Assembly (NCBI GenBank): GCA_037074705.1
Contig: CM073593.1
Coordinates: 7,011,001 to 7,075,000, forward strand
Length of the DNA: 64,000 bases
DNA from: Zhengitettix transpicula
Taxonomy: Eukaryota > Arthropoda > Insecta > Orthoptera > Tetrigidae
Reading direction: 5' to 3'
The notes under the pieces were generated by a model. The model worked only from the letters and a program-made list of their open reading frames with translations, made no database searches and was not told the origin of the DNA. The number at the start of each line of letters is the position of its first letter. Within the stretch, counting starts at the first letter, position 1. The position numbers were made by a program, and so were the translations under genes. This document shows positions 45,058-56,830 of the stretch, piece by piece.

Positions 45058-45959
45058 TAGGTCTACACATTTAAGATTGTAAACGTAAATTTGGTTCATC
45101 CCCTTCCACTCCCTCTCCTAGGGGCTGAACTACATCGCAACCAGTATTGTATATGATCGAATTAAACTCAGTGACTTCCATAAGCACAGGTTCAATACCA
45201 GTCTCCGCTGTTTGGCATTGCAACCACATCCTCCCCCTCTCGCACACTTAGGGGCTGAACTGCAACGGAAATGGCATAGTAAATGTCAGAATTCCTCTCA
45301 TTGACATATACAACCTTGAATTTTCACCAACGTCGGCTGTTTCGCGTTATTTTTATGTAACGCCCTGCAACTTTCAATCACATCAACCCTGGAAAATAAT
45401 TAATCTACGGTAATACCGACCGTTTTAGCATGTTCCTAAATTTTCCCCGCATTCACCACTTTGGAATTTCATAACACTTCGAAAATCTGACAAAAACCTT
45501 CAGCGAGTTCAATATTTAGGCCAGATTTTAAAATTTTGTGTAATATATCCATTTTCCATCTCAGGCAATACCAGCTAATTTTTTTCAACAGCACAACAAC
45601 TCACCACAGTTTCATCGCAATCGCATGAATATTTTTCCAGTGCACAGGGAACACACACAGACATTCATTAGAGAGAGAAAAATAAATACCTTAGAACATT
45701 TTAATAACATAAAAATAGCCACGAAAAATCGATTCTTTTTGGTATCTCTTCAGGTAAAAATAAAAGAAATTCCTATTTTTAATATCTAAAAATTTAGAGA
45801 GAATGAGATTTTTATATACGAGGTTTGCGGAGGAAATTCATAAAATGTGTGCTTTTCCGGCAAAAATTGCAGCCGAAATTAATATTATATTAAGAGTGCA
45901 GTTGAGCGTATTTTTGGTTGTTAAAATTAAATGAAAAAACATGAATCGTAAAGTCTACT

Positions 45960-46220
45960 TAAATTATTTTTATCATTTTAAACATTAACATCCGAATTAT
46001 TGAATATAAACGTGCAACATTTCACTCATCAATATTGAATAATATTTAAATTTCTACACACAAATTTTTTGTATTCGGCCAATCAAAATTATGGTTATTT
46101 AAATAAATATGTTTGAATACGATTGAATTATTTTGTATGGCAACTTTCAAAATGCTTTCATGTTCATTATTTTTTTAAAGAGCGTTTCGTTTGGCCGATA
46201 TAACAAGCATTACAATATCT
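45960..46220 (-). pseudogene. PLE GIY-YIG endonuclease fragment
   Basis: The minus strand encodes CYIGQTKRSL at about 46175-46206, the YIG and RSLxxR part of the GIY-YIG nuclease typical of Penelope-like elements. Further on it encodes an N-N-H-N-F-D-W string matching the HxFDW segment of the family, then a region resembling the SEMLH segment. Frames shift between these pieces. No reverse transcriptase part remains. Confidence 0.5.
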
Positions 46221-46639
46221 AGACAATTAATTACGTAAACTGACATTTTTTAAACTAAAATGTTAATTTTATCTTTAATATATTTGACTAAGTTTAAGTT
46301 ATGGGACGATTTAAGAATAACACGATTATTATATTTATGAAGAAAGTCAATAAGTTTATATCGATTGTTTTGAAAATAAAATATCATTACAAAAGTCAAT
46401 TTATTATTACGCTTTTTAACTTGTGAATGGTTAATTTAATATTTAATTGGCAACAAATTAATTTGAATATGTTTGTAAATAAAATGTAAGCAGGACGTTC
46501 TGGGTCATAATCCTGGTTCGGTTGCAATCTCATACTTTAATAAATAAACAATAAAACGGACAATTTTACAGAAAAAATGAATTATTCAAGTAAAAAAAAA
46601 TAATGACAATACTACGACGTTTCGCCACATCGCCAAGCC

Positions 46640-46960
46640 ATTCAAAGGTCTAACTTTAGCCATGTTGGCGCGTAGGTCGTTAAATTGTCCCGCTACCCAT
46701 CGACAAAGGAAATTCTTGGACATTGTCCATCGATGCAACTATTCGCATGATGGCGTACACGCGCAGGTTGTTTAACCTCCCCCCTCCCTCGTCCCGCATT
46801 CCAAGGGACCACCAGCAGAGCCCGTCCACTCGCTGCATCTACACCTACAACAGAGGATTACTAATAAGTAATTAACAATCCATATAGCTACTTACAGTGC
46901 GGGACAACGACGCGAAACTTCACGAAGACCGGTGGCCAAACTTAACTCATGAAATCTCAA
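46640..46960. promoter_or_regulatory. candidate regulatory island
   Basis: Non-repetitive, GC-richer, with SOX-type cores (CATTCAAAGG, GACAAAGG, ACATTGTCC) and AAGTAATTAACAATCC. No coding frame. Inference only. Confidence 0.25.
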
Positions 46961-47084
46961 ATTAACGGTTTTCAACAACGAATACAGCATCACCTACTAA
47001 GAAATTCATTTAAAGGAATGATCAGAGACAATGTAGAGTAAAGGTGCGAGTAATTAACTACATTATAATGGCTCACATGACACA

Positions 47085-47275
47085 GCCTTTTAAAGGCAGA
47101 AAAAAAATTACAATTGAAAAAATGCAAAGTTTCGTCGCTATTTGCGACCTCCTTAGGTGGTACATGAAGTTTAACCAAATTTCGATAGTCTTCGACTTAT
47201 TCCCCTGACTAATGTTGCCGATGGTCAATTATAAATAATTTTCTGACTTCAAAAGGCTATGTTTTTTTAATTTTT
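47085..47275 (-). repeat. dispersed module I
   Basis: Shares GATGGTCAATTATAAATAAT and a GTTTCGTCGCTAT block with 51900-52080 (inverse orientation). Confidence 0.5.
47129..47156 (-). ncRNA. hammerhead-like core (perfect stem II)
   Basis: Minus strand: CTAAGGA, G, GTCGC/GCGAC perfect 5-bp stem with loop AAATA, then GAAAC. Only G5 departs from the CTGANGA consensus. The inverse copy at 51995-52022 keeps pairing (GTCGC/GTGAC). Stems I and III unresolved. Confidence 0.4.
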
Positions 47276-47317
47276 AAGATTAATAAAGGCTATAAGAGTC
47301 TGTCTTTACCGTTCACA

Positions 47318-47771
47318 AGGGATTTGAAAGGGGGCATGCGGAAGGGTAGAGGAAGGTAGCCAAGGGTTAACCAGGGCCCCCGGGCTATAGTTTAAGGATC
47401 CTACCCGGCATTCGCCTAAAAGTAATGCAGGGAAAACCCTAGAAAAACCTGCATCAGGTAGGTAGGGGAATTGGGTACTTGTCCCACGCCCTTCAGATAA
47501 AGGGAGAAGAGTTTGCTGTGGGGACGCAGCATTCCATTCACCGTACCTCGACCAGATTAGGAGGCAGCTGGCCGACTGTTACAATGGGAAAAGCGAACAA
47601 CTCTTACCGTATTCCCAAGGTCTGTGACCCCGGAACATACACCTCTCAAAACAGGCCGAGGCTTGTGGGAACCTTAGTTCAAAAACGGAGAGAGGAAAAG
47701 GCATCCCCAAAGGTAGCCCCTTCCTGTCTCTCCTGTAAGGTTTTGCCTGCGAGAGAATAGCCCTCGCAGAT
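47318..47771 (-). mobile_element. family A retroposon, copy A9 (3' end missing)
   Basis: Lacks the terminal ~75 bp including the tail, so it is a deleted copy rather than a simple 5' truncation. Intact 5' hairpin at 47746-47769. Confidence 0.75.
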
Positions 47772-47789
47772 AGCAGACGTAATCTTTTC

Positions 47790-48080
47790 TGCTCTACCTC
47801 TCACTCACTATTTATCGGATCACTGCATCATTTCTGCTACAACAATCATCTTCCCAATAATTAAGCACAAATAGTGTTTCTTGAAATGGTCAATTATCAT
47901 CCTTTCTTGGTAATAACGTTATTGCAGTTTCTTTAGATTCTGTGAAGAATCCACATTTAATTTTATAAGGTACGTTATCTATTTGCAGTTTATCCAGTGT
48001 CTTTATTATAGTTAAAATTCTATAGCGGAAGCTATGATGTCACTTCGCAACTGTTTTTTTATTAACATGGTTTATAGTCG
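47790..48080. other. unassigned spacer
   Basis: No recognised feature. Confidence 0.3.
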
Positions 48081-48084
48081 GTCA

Positions 48085-48343
48085 CTCCCGCCATAAGAAG
48101 GGTGTGGGACAAGTACCAAATGCCCGTCCTACCTGATGCAGGTTTTATAGGGTTTGTCCTGCGTCACTTTTAGGCGAATGCCGGGTAGGATCCTTAAATT
48201 ATAGCTCGGGGGCACTAGTTAACCCTCGGCTGCTTTCCTTTGCCCTTCCGCATCCCCCCTTTCAAATCCCTTCCTATGCTATTAAAGGGGAGTTGCCACC
48301 CCGTGAATTACCCTCATGTAGCCTCCTGTTACTCTAAAAAAAA
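48085..48343 (+). mobile_element. family A retroposon, copy A10 (5'-truncated)
   Basis: Starts at CTCCCGCCATAAGAAGG and ends in A8. About half-length. Confidence 0.75.
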
Positions 48344-48344
48344 T

Positions 48345-48974
48345 GTAAAATAAATAAATATTTTTATAAATATTACCATGCCGTGATTTTTTTTATAATT
48401 TGTTGAATATATTGATCTTCTGTAAAGAATTCATCATGGCTTGTATGGCTACATATGATATGGATAAGTCTCTTGGTTCCGCAACTGTGTTTCTGTTACG
48501 TTTCTACCGTAACGCTCACATTTTTCCACGAACCACCTGGGAACAATGTTCGCGAGGTTTTGGTAATTCCAAGCAACGAAGTCCAGTAGCACAAATTTGA
48601 TATTGCCGGAAACCTTCTGAACGCTCTGTATAACAACGACGAAAAGATTCAAATAAATCGGTTCAACTGATGGGTAGGATTTAAGAGAAGCCTACATCTT
48701 AATCTCTATTCTATGAAACGACATAATTATAATTTTATTCCTATAGACATTTCCATCAGGCTCCTTATTCCACTCCTAATTTTTTGCCTTTCGACATTCA
48801 TTTTACTGGGTGTAATTTTTAATATCGGCTTTTATTGTGACGGAATCGGGCGATCATTACGGTCCGCAGGCAGTTCAGGGAAAAATCGAGCTATGCCCAG
48901 AAAAAGCCGGGCAACCAGCGAGAACTGATTGAAGTGAACGAAAAAGACAAACTCTTATAACCTTCATTATTCTT
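48345..48974. other. unassigned DNA
   Basis: Short opposing frames at 48400-48652 have no motif. Confidence 0.3.
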
Positions 48975-49640
48975 ATTATCTGTATAATAAAAAATTATGT
49001 ATATTTGTACGTATGTATTTACGTTAATTTATATACATATTTAAACGCGTGGACAGATTGCATTAAAAATTGGTACACATATTCTTCGAACGACGTGAAA
49101 CGGTTCTGTGTGTACCGTATGTGTGTGTGTGGGGGGGGGGAAACATGTCAAGAAATCATGACGTCACAGCACACATGAGAGAGCCGTTAACTACGCGACG
49201 ATACTGCAAAACAAAGTAAATAGATCCTTTTCTCATAATAAAATCGAGCAAAAATATTTGTATTGAATAAAAAGTACAATTTCATTCAGGAATACTCCAT
49301 CGCATGATGATAAAAATGATACGAAAGATTATACGATCGGTGTAACTAATTTTCTTTTAAATACCAAGACTTTTAAATGACTGACACGGCATAAATATAT
49401 GACACGTTTTATGTCCAATTTTGTATCTACTGGAGGAGACATAGAATACTGGTAAAATCAATACATAATATTTGTTAATCATTATAATTGAATATATTTT
49501 TAATGTGTTAAAAGTGACGAATTATTTCTTGAATAATATTGGTTATATGTGTACATCATTATAATTTCACATATTTGATTGTAAATAAGTAAAGAATGAC
49601 TACCAGTGCAACGCTTGGCACTCAGCTAGTCTATATAATA
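48975..49640 (-). repeat. family H repeat, copy H2
   Basis: Contains TTTAAACGCGTGGACAGATT (49042-49061), a CATGACGTCACAGC block and the right-end motif CGCTTGGCACTCAGCTAGTC. A G10-11 run is at about 49130-49140. Confidence 0.65.
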
Positions 49641-50640
49641 AAAAAGGATAGTTATGTTTGTATGCATTTACGTACTAATTTAAACGCATGTGCAGATTAC
49701 AAGAAAAATTGGTACACATATTCTTCAAAACTCGAGAAAGGGTACTGTTGGGGTGAGAAACCCCTAGCATAACGGTGGAGATAGTTGTAGTTGAAATAAT
49801 TGACGAATTTTTCGAATATGAGGTAATGTGATCGTTTTGTGTTATAAATTACTGTGCGCCAAGAGAGTGACGTCACATCATACGTTGGCGCGTGAGACAA
49901 ATGAGACATTTATGCGTAAAAAAAATAGTATTTTTTTTTGTTAATTTAATAAAGCAGAAATATTTTGATTGAATAAAAATTATAATTTTATCCTGCAATA
50001 CTCCATCGAATGATAATAAAAAACAACGCGAAATACTTACGTTCCTTGCCAAAAATGTAAGTTAATTTTCGTAGCAATATTTGTTTTTAGAATATTTAAA
50101 TTCTGCGGGTTCAATTCGAAATTAAATTTCAGGGAATACAGCTGGCCATAAAGGACTATTGTATCCTGTATAATGTTTCAGGAGATGATAAGAGTTGCAT
50201 AAGATACGATTGGTGAGTTATGTGTGTATATAAATAACAAAGTATTCAATTAATGCACTGTCAGTCAAAAGTATGTACGGAACTAGGAACATTTATATTG
50301 AATTAAAGGTCAATTAATGTACTTTATGCAACGTATTCTCTAAATTAGTATAAATAGGAAAAATAAATGTTAAAAAAAAATTTAATGTTAGATTAACAGA
50401 ATTTGGTCTATTTAAATTGTTTGAAAGAGATAATAAATTATCTAATTTATATTCCATGTTTGGGAAGAACGTTTTAAGTGTACAATTTCTGAGCTACTAA
50501 TCATAAAAATTGACGAATTGTTTCAAGCGATAATCGTGAAAAAATTGTTGTGTGTGTATATTATTATAATTTCACATATTTGAATGTAAATGTGTAAAGA
50601 CGAAGGGAGTAATTACAAGTGATGACTGTTGAGAATTAAC
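49641..50640 (-). repeat. family H repeat, copy H3
   Basis: Follows H2 head-to-tail; repeats ATTTAAACGCATGTGCAGAT and GAGTGACGTCACATC. The right boundary is uncertain. Confidence 0.55.
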
Positions 50641-50732
50641 GACATTGCACAAAACTGATATTTTTCTATGGAAGAGAGTTGGGTATTTCGTTATTTTTTG
50701 CATTTATTTTGTACAATGCTAAGACCTCAGAC

Positions 50733-51888
50733 ATGGGCGGAGGGGCGTTACAAGAAAATAACGCGAAAACAACAGAGATTCGAGTAAAATCGTTGGATGT
50801 CGCTGAGTTTATTTATGGCAACCTGTGTGGGTGGTGGTGGTGGGTTTGACTGGGCGGATGTGGGAGGAGTAGAAATTTTCGAACATATTAACCAGCCGAT
50901 ATTTGCGTCGAATATATATTTTTCGGGGACAATGAGATTCATAATATTTCTCTAGATGTTCCCTTTCTGTATCTTCAACTCTTATGGGCTTGGGACGAGA
51001 GCACCATAAAGATTTGGTGTGGAGTTGCATGAGATAAAAATAACGCAAAAACGACCGAGATTGGACTCGAATTCGGGGTTATGGATATCGCTGAGATTAT
51101 TTATGACATTCAATTTGCTGTTTAACTTCCCCAAGCAAGAAGGACGGTACATAAAAATAACGCAAAAAAATTGAGTCAAATCGTGGCTATGGCTGTCGAT
51201 GAGTTTATTTATGACTACCTGGACAACGCAAGGGAGTGCGTTTGGTGGGAGGAGTTGGGGCAAGGGTAGCAAGTTTCAATCATGTTATCCGGCCGTTATT
51301 TGCGTCGAATAAAAAATTTTCAGGGTCAATGAGATTTGTAGTATTTCTATAGATTTTCTCTGTGTATAATTATAAGTCCTTTTGTCTTGGGAGGGGAGCA
51401 CCTTTAAGGTTAATTTATGTAGCATTACATAAAAATAACGCAAAAAGAGCCGAGATTGGACTGGAATCTGGTTTATGGATGTCACTGTGATTAATTATGA
51501 CATTCAACTTGCAGTTAGCCCTCACGGACGGGAGTGAACGGGGGTGCAAATTATCAAACATATTAATCTGCTGATATTTGTGTCGAATAAATAATTCGTG
51601 GGTTCAATTAAATTCATATAATTTCTCTAGATGTTCTCTGTGTAATTTTTAACCCCTATCTGCATGTGGGCAAACATGCTTAGGAGTGGGGGTTGGTGGC
51701 GCGTTACAGGAAAATAAAGATAATACGACCGTGATCGGTGTCAAATCCTGAGTTATGGATGTCACTGGGTTTATAATGACAATATGACCAACGCGCGGGT
51801 AAAGAAGGGCTAACATGATATCCGGTGTATATCGGGTGTTAAGGATATATGACAACTCGGGCATCGCCGTGCACCCAGCTACTTGTAA
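50733..51888 (-). repeat. family C repeat, copy C8
   Basis: Three to four degenerate units in reverse orientation (GCGGAGGGGCGTTACA, ACATAAAAATAACGCAAAAA, CGGCCGTTATTTGCGTCGAA); right end GTGCACCCAGCTACTTG. Confidence 0.65.
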
Positions 51889-51899
51889 ATAAATCACAG

Positions 51900-52080
51900 A
51901 CGTTTAAAGTCAGAAAAAAATTTATAATTTACCATCTGCCACCGCAGGCAGGGGAGTAAGTCCCTGACTCAAAATTTTGTATAATTTCATACATCTGCAG
52001 TTGTCGCTAATAGTGACGAAACGTATTTTTTCAATTATAAATCTTTTTCTCCCTTTAAAAGACTATGTTTTCAATTATTT
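51900..52080 (+). repeat. dispersed module I, second copy
   Basis: Inverse of 47085-47275 with the hammerhead-like core kept. Confidence 0.5.
51995..52022 (+). ncRNA. hammerhead-like core
   Basis: CTGCAGT, GTCGC/GTGAC stem with loop TAATA, then GAAAC; A6 and A9 altered, so likely inactive. Notable because the stem pairs despite differing from the 47129 copy. Confidence 0.3.
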
Positions 52081-52279
52081 GACTTCCCGTTAAGATATGA
52101 TGTATGTTAATGTAGTTTTTGCCTTTCTACGTTCATTACTGGCGTAATTATATTTACCCGCTCTTTCTTCAGCTTTCTCTACTACAGACAAGCTAATATA
52201 CGGACAAATGTCACTAAAATTATTAACAAATCATTTCCAGGAAATTTCAAATCAAGATTATAAATATAATTACATAACA

Positions 52280-52460
52280 GACATATTAGAAACAATATTA
52301 ACGTCTGAAAGACAAATAACACAAGAAATTAACCCGTAAAACAGAAATTAATTCGGAACAATATAATTTAAAAGTGAGTAGACGTTTTAATCAACTGTTG
52401 TGTCATTGGTCAATACTAGAGACCGACTCAAGTGATACCCAAAGTTACAACGCAATGCAA
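52280..52460 (-). repeat. dispersed module F, second copy
   Basis: Inverse of 7258-7420; lies downstream (in element sense) of the PLE fragment at 52861-53241. Confidence 0.5.
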
Positions 52461-52559
52461 AGAATATCGATAAAGATATAAATTAACAAAGCCATAATAA
52501 ATATTGTTTAAATGTGAAGTGTATAGTTTTACATTTAAAGGAAATTTGTTGGTCTTAAT

Positions 52560-52695
52560 ATGGAGCATCTGGTCAAGAAAACTGGGGTTAAGGCTGTGGG
52601 AGACACTGACCAGGTGTCACTCCTAAATCACGAATGTGTCATATCTCGGTAGGCCAAAGCCCTTCATGGGCTGTCGAGCCAAGGAGTTAGTTAGT
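52560..52695 (+). mobile_element. tRNA-derived SINE, 5'-truncated copy
   Basis: Shares GGCTGTGGGAGA, GACCAGGTGTCACTCCTAAA and CATGGGCTGTCGAGCC with the SINE at 34069 but lacks the tRNA-like head. Confidence 0.7.
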
Positions 52696-52860
52696 TTAAC
52701 ATGAAGCATTTCTCAGGGTAACCTTTTATTAAATTAGTTTCATTATCTAGAATAATAGTATCATCAACTTTGAAAGACTGATTAAGATCCAAACAATATT
52801 TTGTAATAGGAGAATGTTTATTATATGGAAATTTTACATTGTTTCCTTAATTAACTAAGA

Positions 52861-53241
52861 TTGTTTGGTCTGGCCGATATAACAAAATGAGAACATTATT
52901 ATAAATAATTTTATAATCAACATTGTTTATCCGTAGTATTAAGAAAATCTTTGTGTTTTAACAATATAAGGAAAATAATTAAGAGGTTTAACAATTGCAG
53001 AGATATTTAGTTTTTTGAATAATATTTTAAATTTTATAAATAAAGAATCATAATATGTTAAAACAATAAAAATTTTGTGTTGGGTTTTTGACGGACAACA
53101 TATTTTTTTATTATTATAAATGTAAGTAATTCTCAGATTAATGAATTTGACAATAAAATCAATAGCATAATAATTGTGATGTGAAGTACGATGTGAAATA
53201 TCAGTCAATAACAAAGCTTTGTCAGGAAAATTAAAAACCAT
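52861..53241 (-). pseudogene. PLE C-terminal remnant (thumb plus GIY-YIG)
   Basis: A 100-codon minus frame (52939-53241) aligns by eye with the post-palm region of the PLE at 54449-55600: both have an RA/KALLLxxxxxH start and YPLNF/FIVKFIN-type segments. Beyond it, in a shifted frame, the DNA encodes FCYIGQTKQ, the YIG half of the endonuclease. Frameshifts make it non-functional. Confidence 0.5.
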
Positions 53242-53360
53242 AGCCTTTTTTGATTAAAGGATGATAAGATATAAAAAATTTAAAACTCTGAGTAACGAGT
53301 ATTGTGAAACCTAATAAAAGTTGAACTATGATTTTGACGGAATAAATACACTTATAAACG

Positions 53361-53374
53361 ACAATAAATTTGTA
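53361..53374. repeat. target-site duplication of A11 (left)
   Basis: ACAATAAATTTGTA, repeated exactly at 53914-53927. Confidence 0.9.
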
Positions 53375-53916
53375 GCCAACCAAGTAAGCCTGCGAGAGGA
53401 TTTCTCGCAGGTGAACCTTCCCAGAGAGCTCTGGCGGGGGCTACCTTTGGGGATGCTCTCACATCTCTCTGGTTTTTTGAACTAAGGTTCCCACATGCCG
53501 AGGCACCTCGGTCTGTTTTGAGAGGTGTATGTTCCGGAGTCGCAGACCTTGGGCATACGGCAAGAGTTGTCCGCTACTCCTATTGGAATAGTCGGCCAGC
53601 TGCCTCCTAAACAGGCCAAGGCATGGCGAGGGGTAAGCTGCGTCCCCACAGCAAACTCCTCTCCCGTTATCGGAAGGGCGTGGGACAAGTACCAAATGCC
53701 CGACCTACCGGATGCAGGTTTTCCTAGGGTTTTCCCTGCATTTCTTTAGGCGAATGCCGGGTAGGATCCTTAAACCATAGCCCGGGGGCCCTAGTTAACC
53801 CTTGGCTACCTTCCTCCACCCTTCCGCATCCCCCCTTTCAAATCCCTTCCTATGCTATTAAAGGGGAGTTGCCCAAAGTGGATTACCCTCAAGTAGCCTG
53901 TTGCCCTAAAAAAACA
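53375..53916 (+). mobile_element. family A retroposon, copy A11 (full length)
   Basis: Perfect 14-bp TSD and full 5' hairpin (CCTGCGAGA/TCTCGCAGG, 53389-53411), preceded by ~12 nt not shared with other copies. Carries the 74-codon sense ORF at 53525-53749. Probably among the youngest copies, with A2. Confidence 0.88.
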
Positions 53917-54083
53917 ATAAATTTGTAATTCATTGGGATATTCCATAACACACGTACGTATGTTTGCATCGAATTTCTAATATGCAGTAATTACAGAATT
54001 TGAGCGTACATATTAATGGAGATTTATGTAATTAATAACAAATATATTCTTCAGACAAAAAGGTAATATAAATACCACATAAC

Positions 54084-54112
54084 GTTTCTGGGATCCTTGT
54101 ACCTTTCGCCAG
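54084..54112 (-). ncRNA. hammerhead-like core at PLE 3' end
   Basis: Minus strand CTGGCGA ... GAAAC; A6 changed and stem II weak. Its value is positional: it lies downstream of the PLE endonuclease. Confidence 0.25.
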
Positions 54113-54448
54113 GTGCTTAGAAGAGCCTAGAGAAACACAACTGCACAGGTCAGTTGACAACACTCAAAAGCGACGAAAACGCAACGACAATGGAAGAGCC
54201 GAAGGGTTGGCGTAACAATAAGGGAGCAACGACAATGGGAAAACAGAAGGTTTAGCGTAATAATAAGGAATTATAGCAATTATTGAGTTTCATAGTGTCT
54301 GTTTGTACATTAATAGCTGTGATGTTTGATTTAATGTGAAGCATCTTTGAAATGAGTCTGGACTTGTACCTGGTGTCAATGTCTAAAATCTTGCCGATCA
54401 AATGTATGTTTAGAATTGATGATATGTTTTGATACTACAGATTGTTTA

Positions 54449-55600
54449 TCAATGGGAAGTTTGATATTGCTTGATACGTGTATTAAGGGAACGTTTTGTT
54501 CGCCCTATGTAGCAGGAATTACAATTAGAGCAAGAGATTTTGTAAACAACACAATGTTTGCTGTAAGTGTCAAGTGGGTCCTTGTGGTTTTTAATCAAGT
54601 ATGAAAGGGTATTAGTGGATCTGTAAATGATGGATATTTGATATTCTTTGAATATTTGGACAAATTTGTGAAGTAGAAATTTGAAATAACGAAGTACGAG
54701 AAAAAATTTGGCTTGAGGTATTTGGGGACGATTGACAGTAGGATGTTGGATTTTGTTCAATGTGCTGTTGATGTGTTTAATAATAAAATTTAAAGGGTAC
54801 TCATTGAAGATTATAATGTTTCGGACAATATTTAAGTTGTGTTGATGGAACTTGGAGTTAGAAAGTAATATAGCTCTGCCTACAAGTTTGTACACCATAG
54901 CTCTCTTTGTTTTGGAGGGTGATCAGAAAGTTAATTGAGAACTCGTCCAGAGTATGCAGGTTTTCCGCACAAATTGGTGAGAATGTTAAGTATTGTGAAT
55001 GGATACAGTGACATCAAGGAAATTAAGAGAATGGTTAGATTCAAGTTCATGGGTGAATTGTAAGTTGGGATGATATTTACTGAAAGTATTGACTATGAGG
55101 TTGATTTGAGAGTTATTAACAATACAAAAAATGTCATCTACATATCTGATGCAGCAAAGAGGTTGGACAGGAAGTAGAGAAAGAGAAGAATTTTCTAAGT
55201 CTCTCATGACTATCTCAGCAAAAAAAGGACTAAGGGGGCTTCCCATGGGAGAACCTTTGATTTGATGATAGCGAACCTGATTAAACTTGAAATAAGTGGA
55301 ATTGAGGATTTGATTTATAATGCATAAAATTTCATGAAGTGTATTTTTAGTATATTGTCTAAATATGGACCATCTGTTTTTGAAACTTTTAATAACTAAA
55401 TCATTGGGAATAGAGTTGAATACGGAAACGACATCAAGAGAAATTGAAGAGTGGTCATGAGGGACGGTGAGGTGCTTGATTTTATCAATAAATTCGTAAG
55501 AATTTTTAACAGAATAATGGTTTTCTTCAATGAGGGCTTTAGAAAACTTGTCATGATTGTAGGAGGAAATGTTCTGTAAGGGACTGCCAGTAGTATACAT
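54449..55600 (-). pseudogene. PLE reverse transcriptase and GIY-YIG endonuclease, broken
   Basis: Two main minus-strand frames. The first (54986-55600, 204 aa) is a reverse transcriptase core: motif A SISLDVVSVFNSIP (Asp at residue 56), motif B KGSPMGSPLSPFFAE (115-129), motif C RYVDDIF with the catalytic YVDD (152-158), then NFLDVTV. The second (54449-54898, 149 aa) holds the RAILL thumb segment and the GIY-YIG nuclease, seen as CVVYKISCSNCNSCYIGRTKRSL with its Cys pair. Between them the KPAYSGRVLN and RAMVYKLV pieces lie in different frames with an in-frame stop. PLEs use this pair of domains to copy RNA into nicked chromosomal DNA. The N-terminal region is missing or unrecognised. Confidence 0.85.
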
Positions 55601-55658
55601 TTATGTAATTCATGTGTTGTGTCTTATATTCTAACATATTTATTTAATATGTACCTTG

Positions 55659-56354
55659 TGTAATATAATAGTCTACACGTGCCCTCTTATCATAACGTCT
55701 CTTCAGCATAGCGGACCTAAGAGGGCGCAGCTTCAAGAACGCTGATGCAGTTAAAGACATCACTTTAGATATAGTGAGTAACGATACGCACCACCACATA
55801 AATCTTCACCCCTTCCGCCTAGGCAGCTGTGAAAACGCTGCGTCTAATGAAGCCAGTATTTTAAGTGCCTTATGCTGACATGCACACGGCAGCAGAAATA
55901 TTCAACCCTGTAAGAGTTCTCATTGGAGACTTAAAATCATCAGGAAGGGGGAAAGGAGTCTTCGAATTGTTCAGAGCTTCTAGGGAACGGCAGTCGTGAT
56001 CCAACCTCCAGACGGGTTGGTGGCTCCTGCTGCTATCCGCCAGTTTGTCCTACTTTATTTTATTTCTAACTATTAAATCTCTTTATTCTTCATCAACTCT
56101 TATTTGACTGAAGTGCAGCGAAACACCAACCACTACGCCTAGGTTCAATTAGTTGAACCCGAACCCTCACGTTACCGACTTTCCTATTTCCTGTTCTTAA
56201 TTCTTCCTTTATCCTCTAGATCGGTAGCCAGGTGAACTAACGGAGGTATAGCTCGGTTGGTGAACGATCTATCTGGACTTCCCATTTCCAACTGCTGGAA
56301 TGTTACATGTTCACAGTGGTGGAGTGTTACATGATGGCAGTTTGGAATGTTACA
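55659..56354 (+). mobile_element. solo LTR, unrelated to family B
   Basis: TGTAATATAATAG start and GGAATGTTACA end, with an exact 4-bp duplication CTTG (55655-55658, 56355-56358). The 696-bp length and 4-bp TSD suit a Ty3/Gypsy-type element. No internal region. Its 3' end has two short tandem units (56308-56331, 56332-56354), each ending TGTTACA. Orientation is assumed from that end. Confidence 0.75.
56308..56354 (+). repeat. two terminal units at the 3' end of the solo LTR
   Basis: TGTTCACAGTGGTGGAGTGT and TGATGGCAGTTTGGAATGTT, each followed by TACA, repeat the preceding GGAATGTTACA ending. Confidence 0.65.
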
Positions 56355-56665
56355 CTTGTAATGAACACAAATTATAATATTATAAGTTGAATATATTATA
56401 ATCTTTACAAGTTTTAAAGATACGTTGGCGGAGAGAGTTCATGCATTCTTAGAGACTCTTTGAAGTCAGAGATATAGAAGTTGTCATTGATTTTCTGTTT
56501 TTCATAATGATGAACGATAAAATGTATTGACATTAATAAATGATATAATTATGTGGAAGAATTAAAATTCTACATTAAAATGAATAAATTACGACTGCTT
56601 GAAAATTAATAATAAGAAAGAGCGAAATACAGACAAAAGAAGTGTTAATATAAATACCATACAAC

Positions 56666-56694
56666 GTTTCTGGGAACCTATCACCTTTCTTCAG
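56666..56694 (-). ncRNA. hammerhead-like core at PLE 5' side
   Basis: Minus strand CTGAAGA ... GAAAC, same direction as 54084-54112. Stem II is only 2-3 bp. A decayed inverse copy is at 56773-56801. Confidence 0.25.
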
Positions 56695-56830
56695 TCGAGA
56701 AAAAATGAAGCAGACTAGAGAGAGACAACTGTAGAAGTCAGTTGAAAAAACGAAAAATCGTTTTTTCAGCACCTAAGGAAACGAACAAGGCTTCCAGGAC
56801 GTTGCGTGGTATTTATATTATGACTTATTT

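Larger units (their letters stand above)
43016..45672 (+). repeat. family C repeat, copy C7, with mariner inserted
   Basis: Begins ACTAGCTGAGAGACTGGCGT and ends near CAGGGAACACACACAGACAT. Parallels C4 along its length, including the minisatellite block (43250-43460). Confidence 0.6.
54050..56830 (-). mobile_element. Penelope-like element, degraded, with nested LTR
   Basis: Outer limits are set by matching terminal modules: 54061-54120 downstream and 56641-56700 upstream of the coding remnant, both with TATAAATACCA, ACGTTTCTGGGA and a hammerhead-like core in the same direction. This matches the known organisation of PLEs, whose terminal repeats carry hammerhead motifs. An extra inverted module is at 56770-56830. 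The solo LTR at 55659-56354 interrupts the element. Confidence 0.6.

Noticed and set aside
49130..49140. G-run as a quadruplex or functional site
   Set aside because: A single homopolymer run, prone to sequencing error, with no partner runs nearby.
56773..56801. Hammerhead core on the plus strand
   Set aside because: CTAAGGA is present but GAAAC has become GGACG and the stem does not pair; treated as a decayed inverse module.
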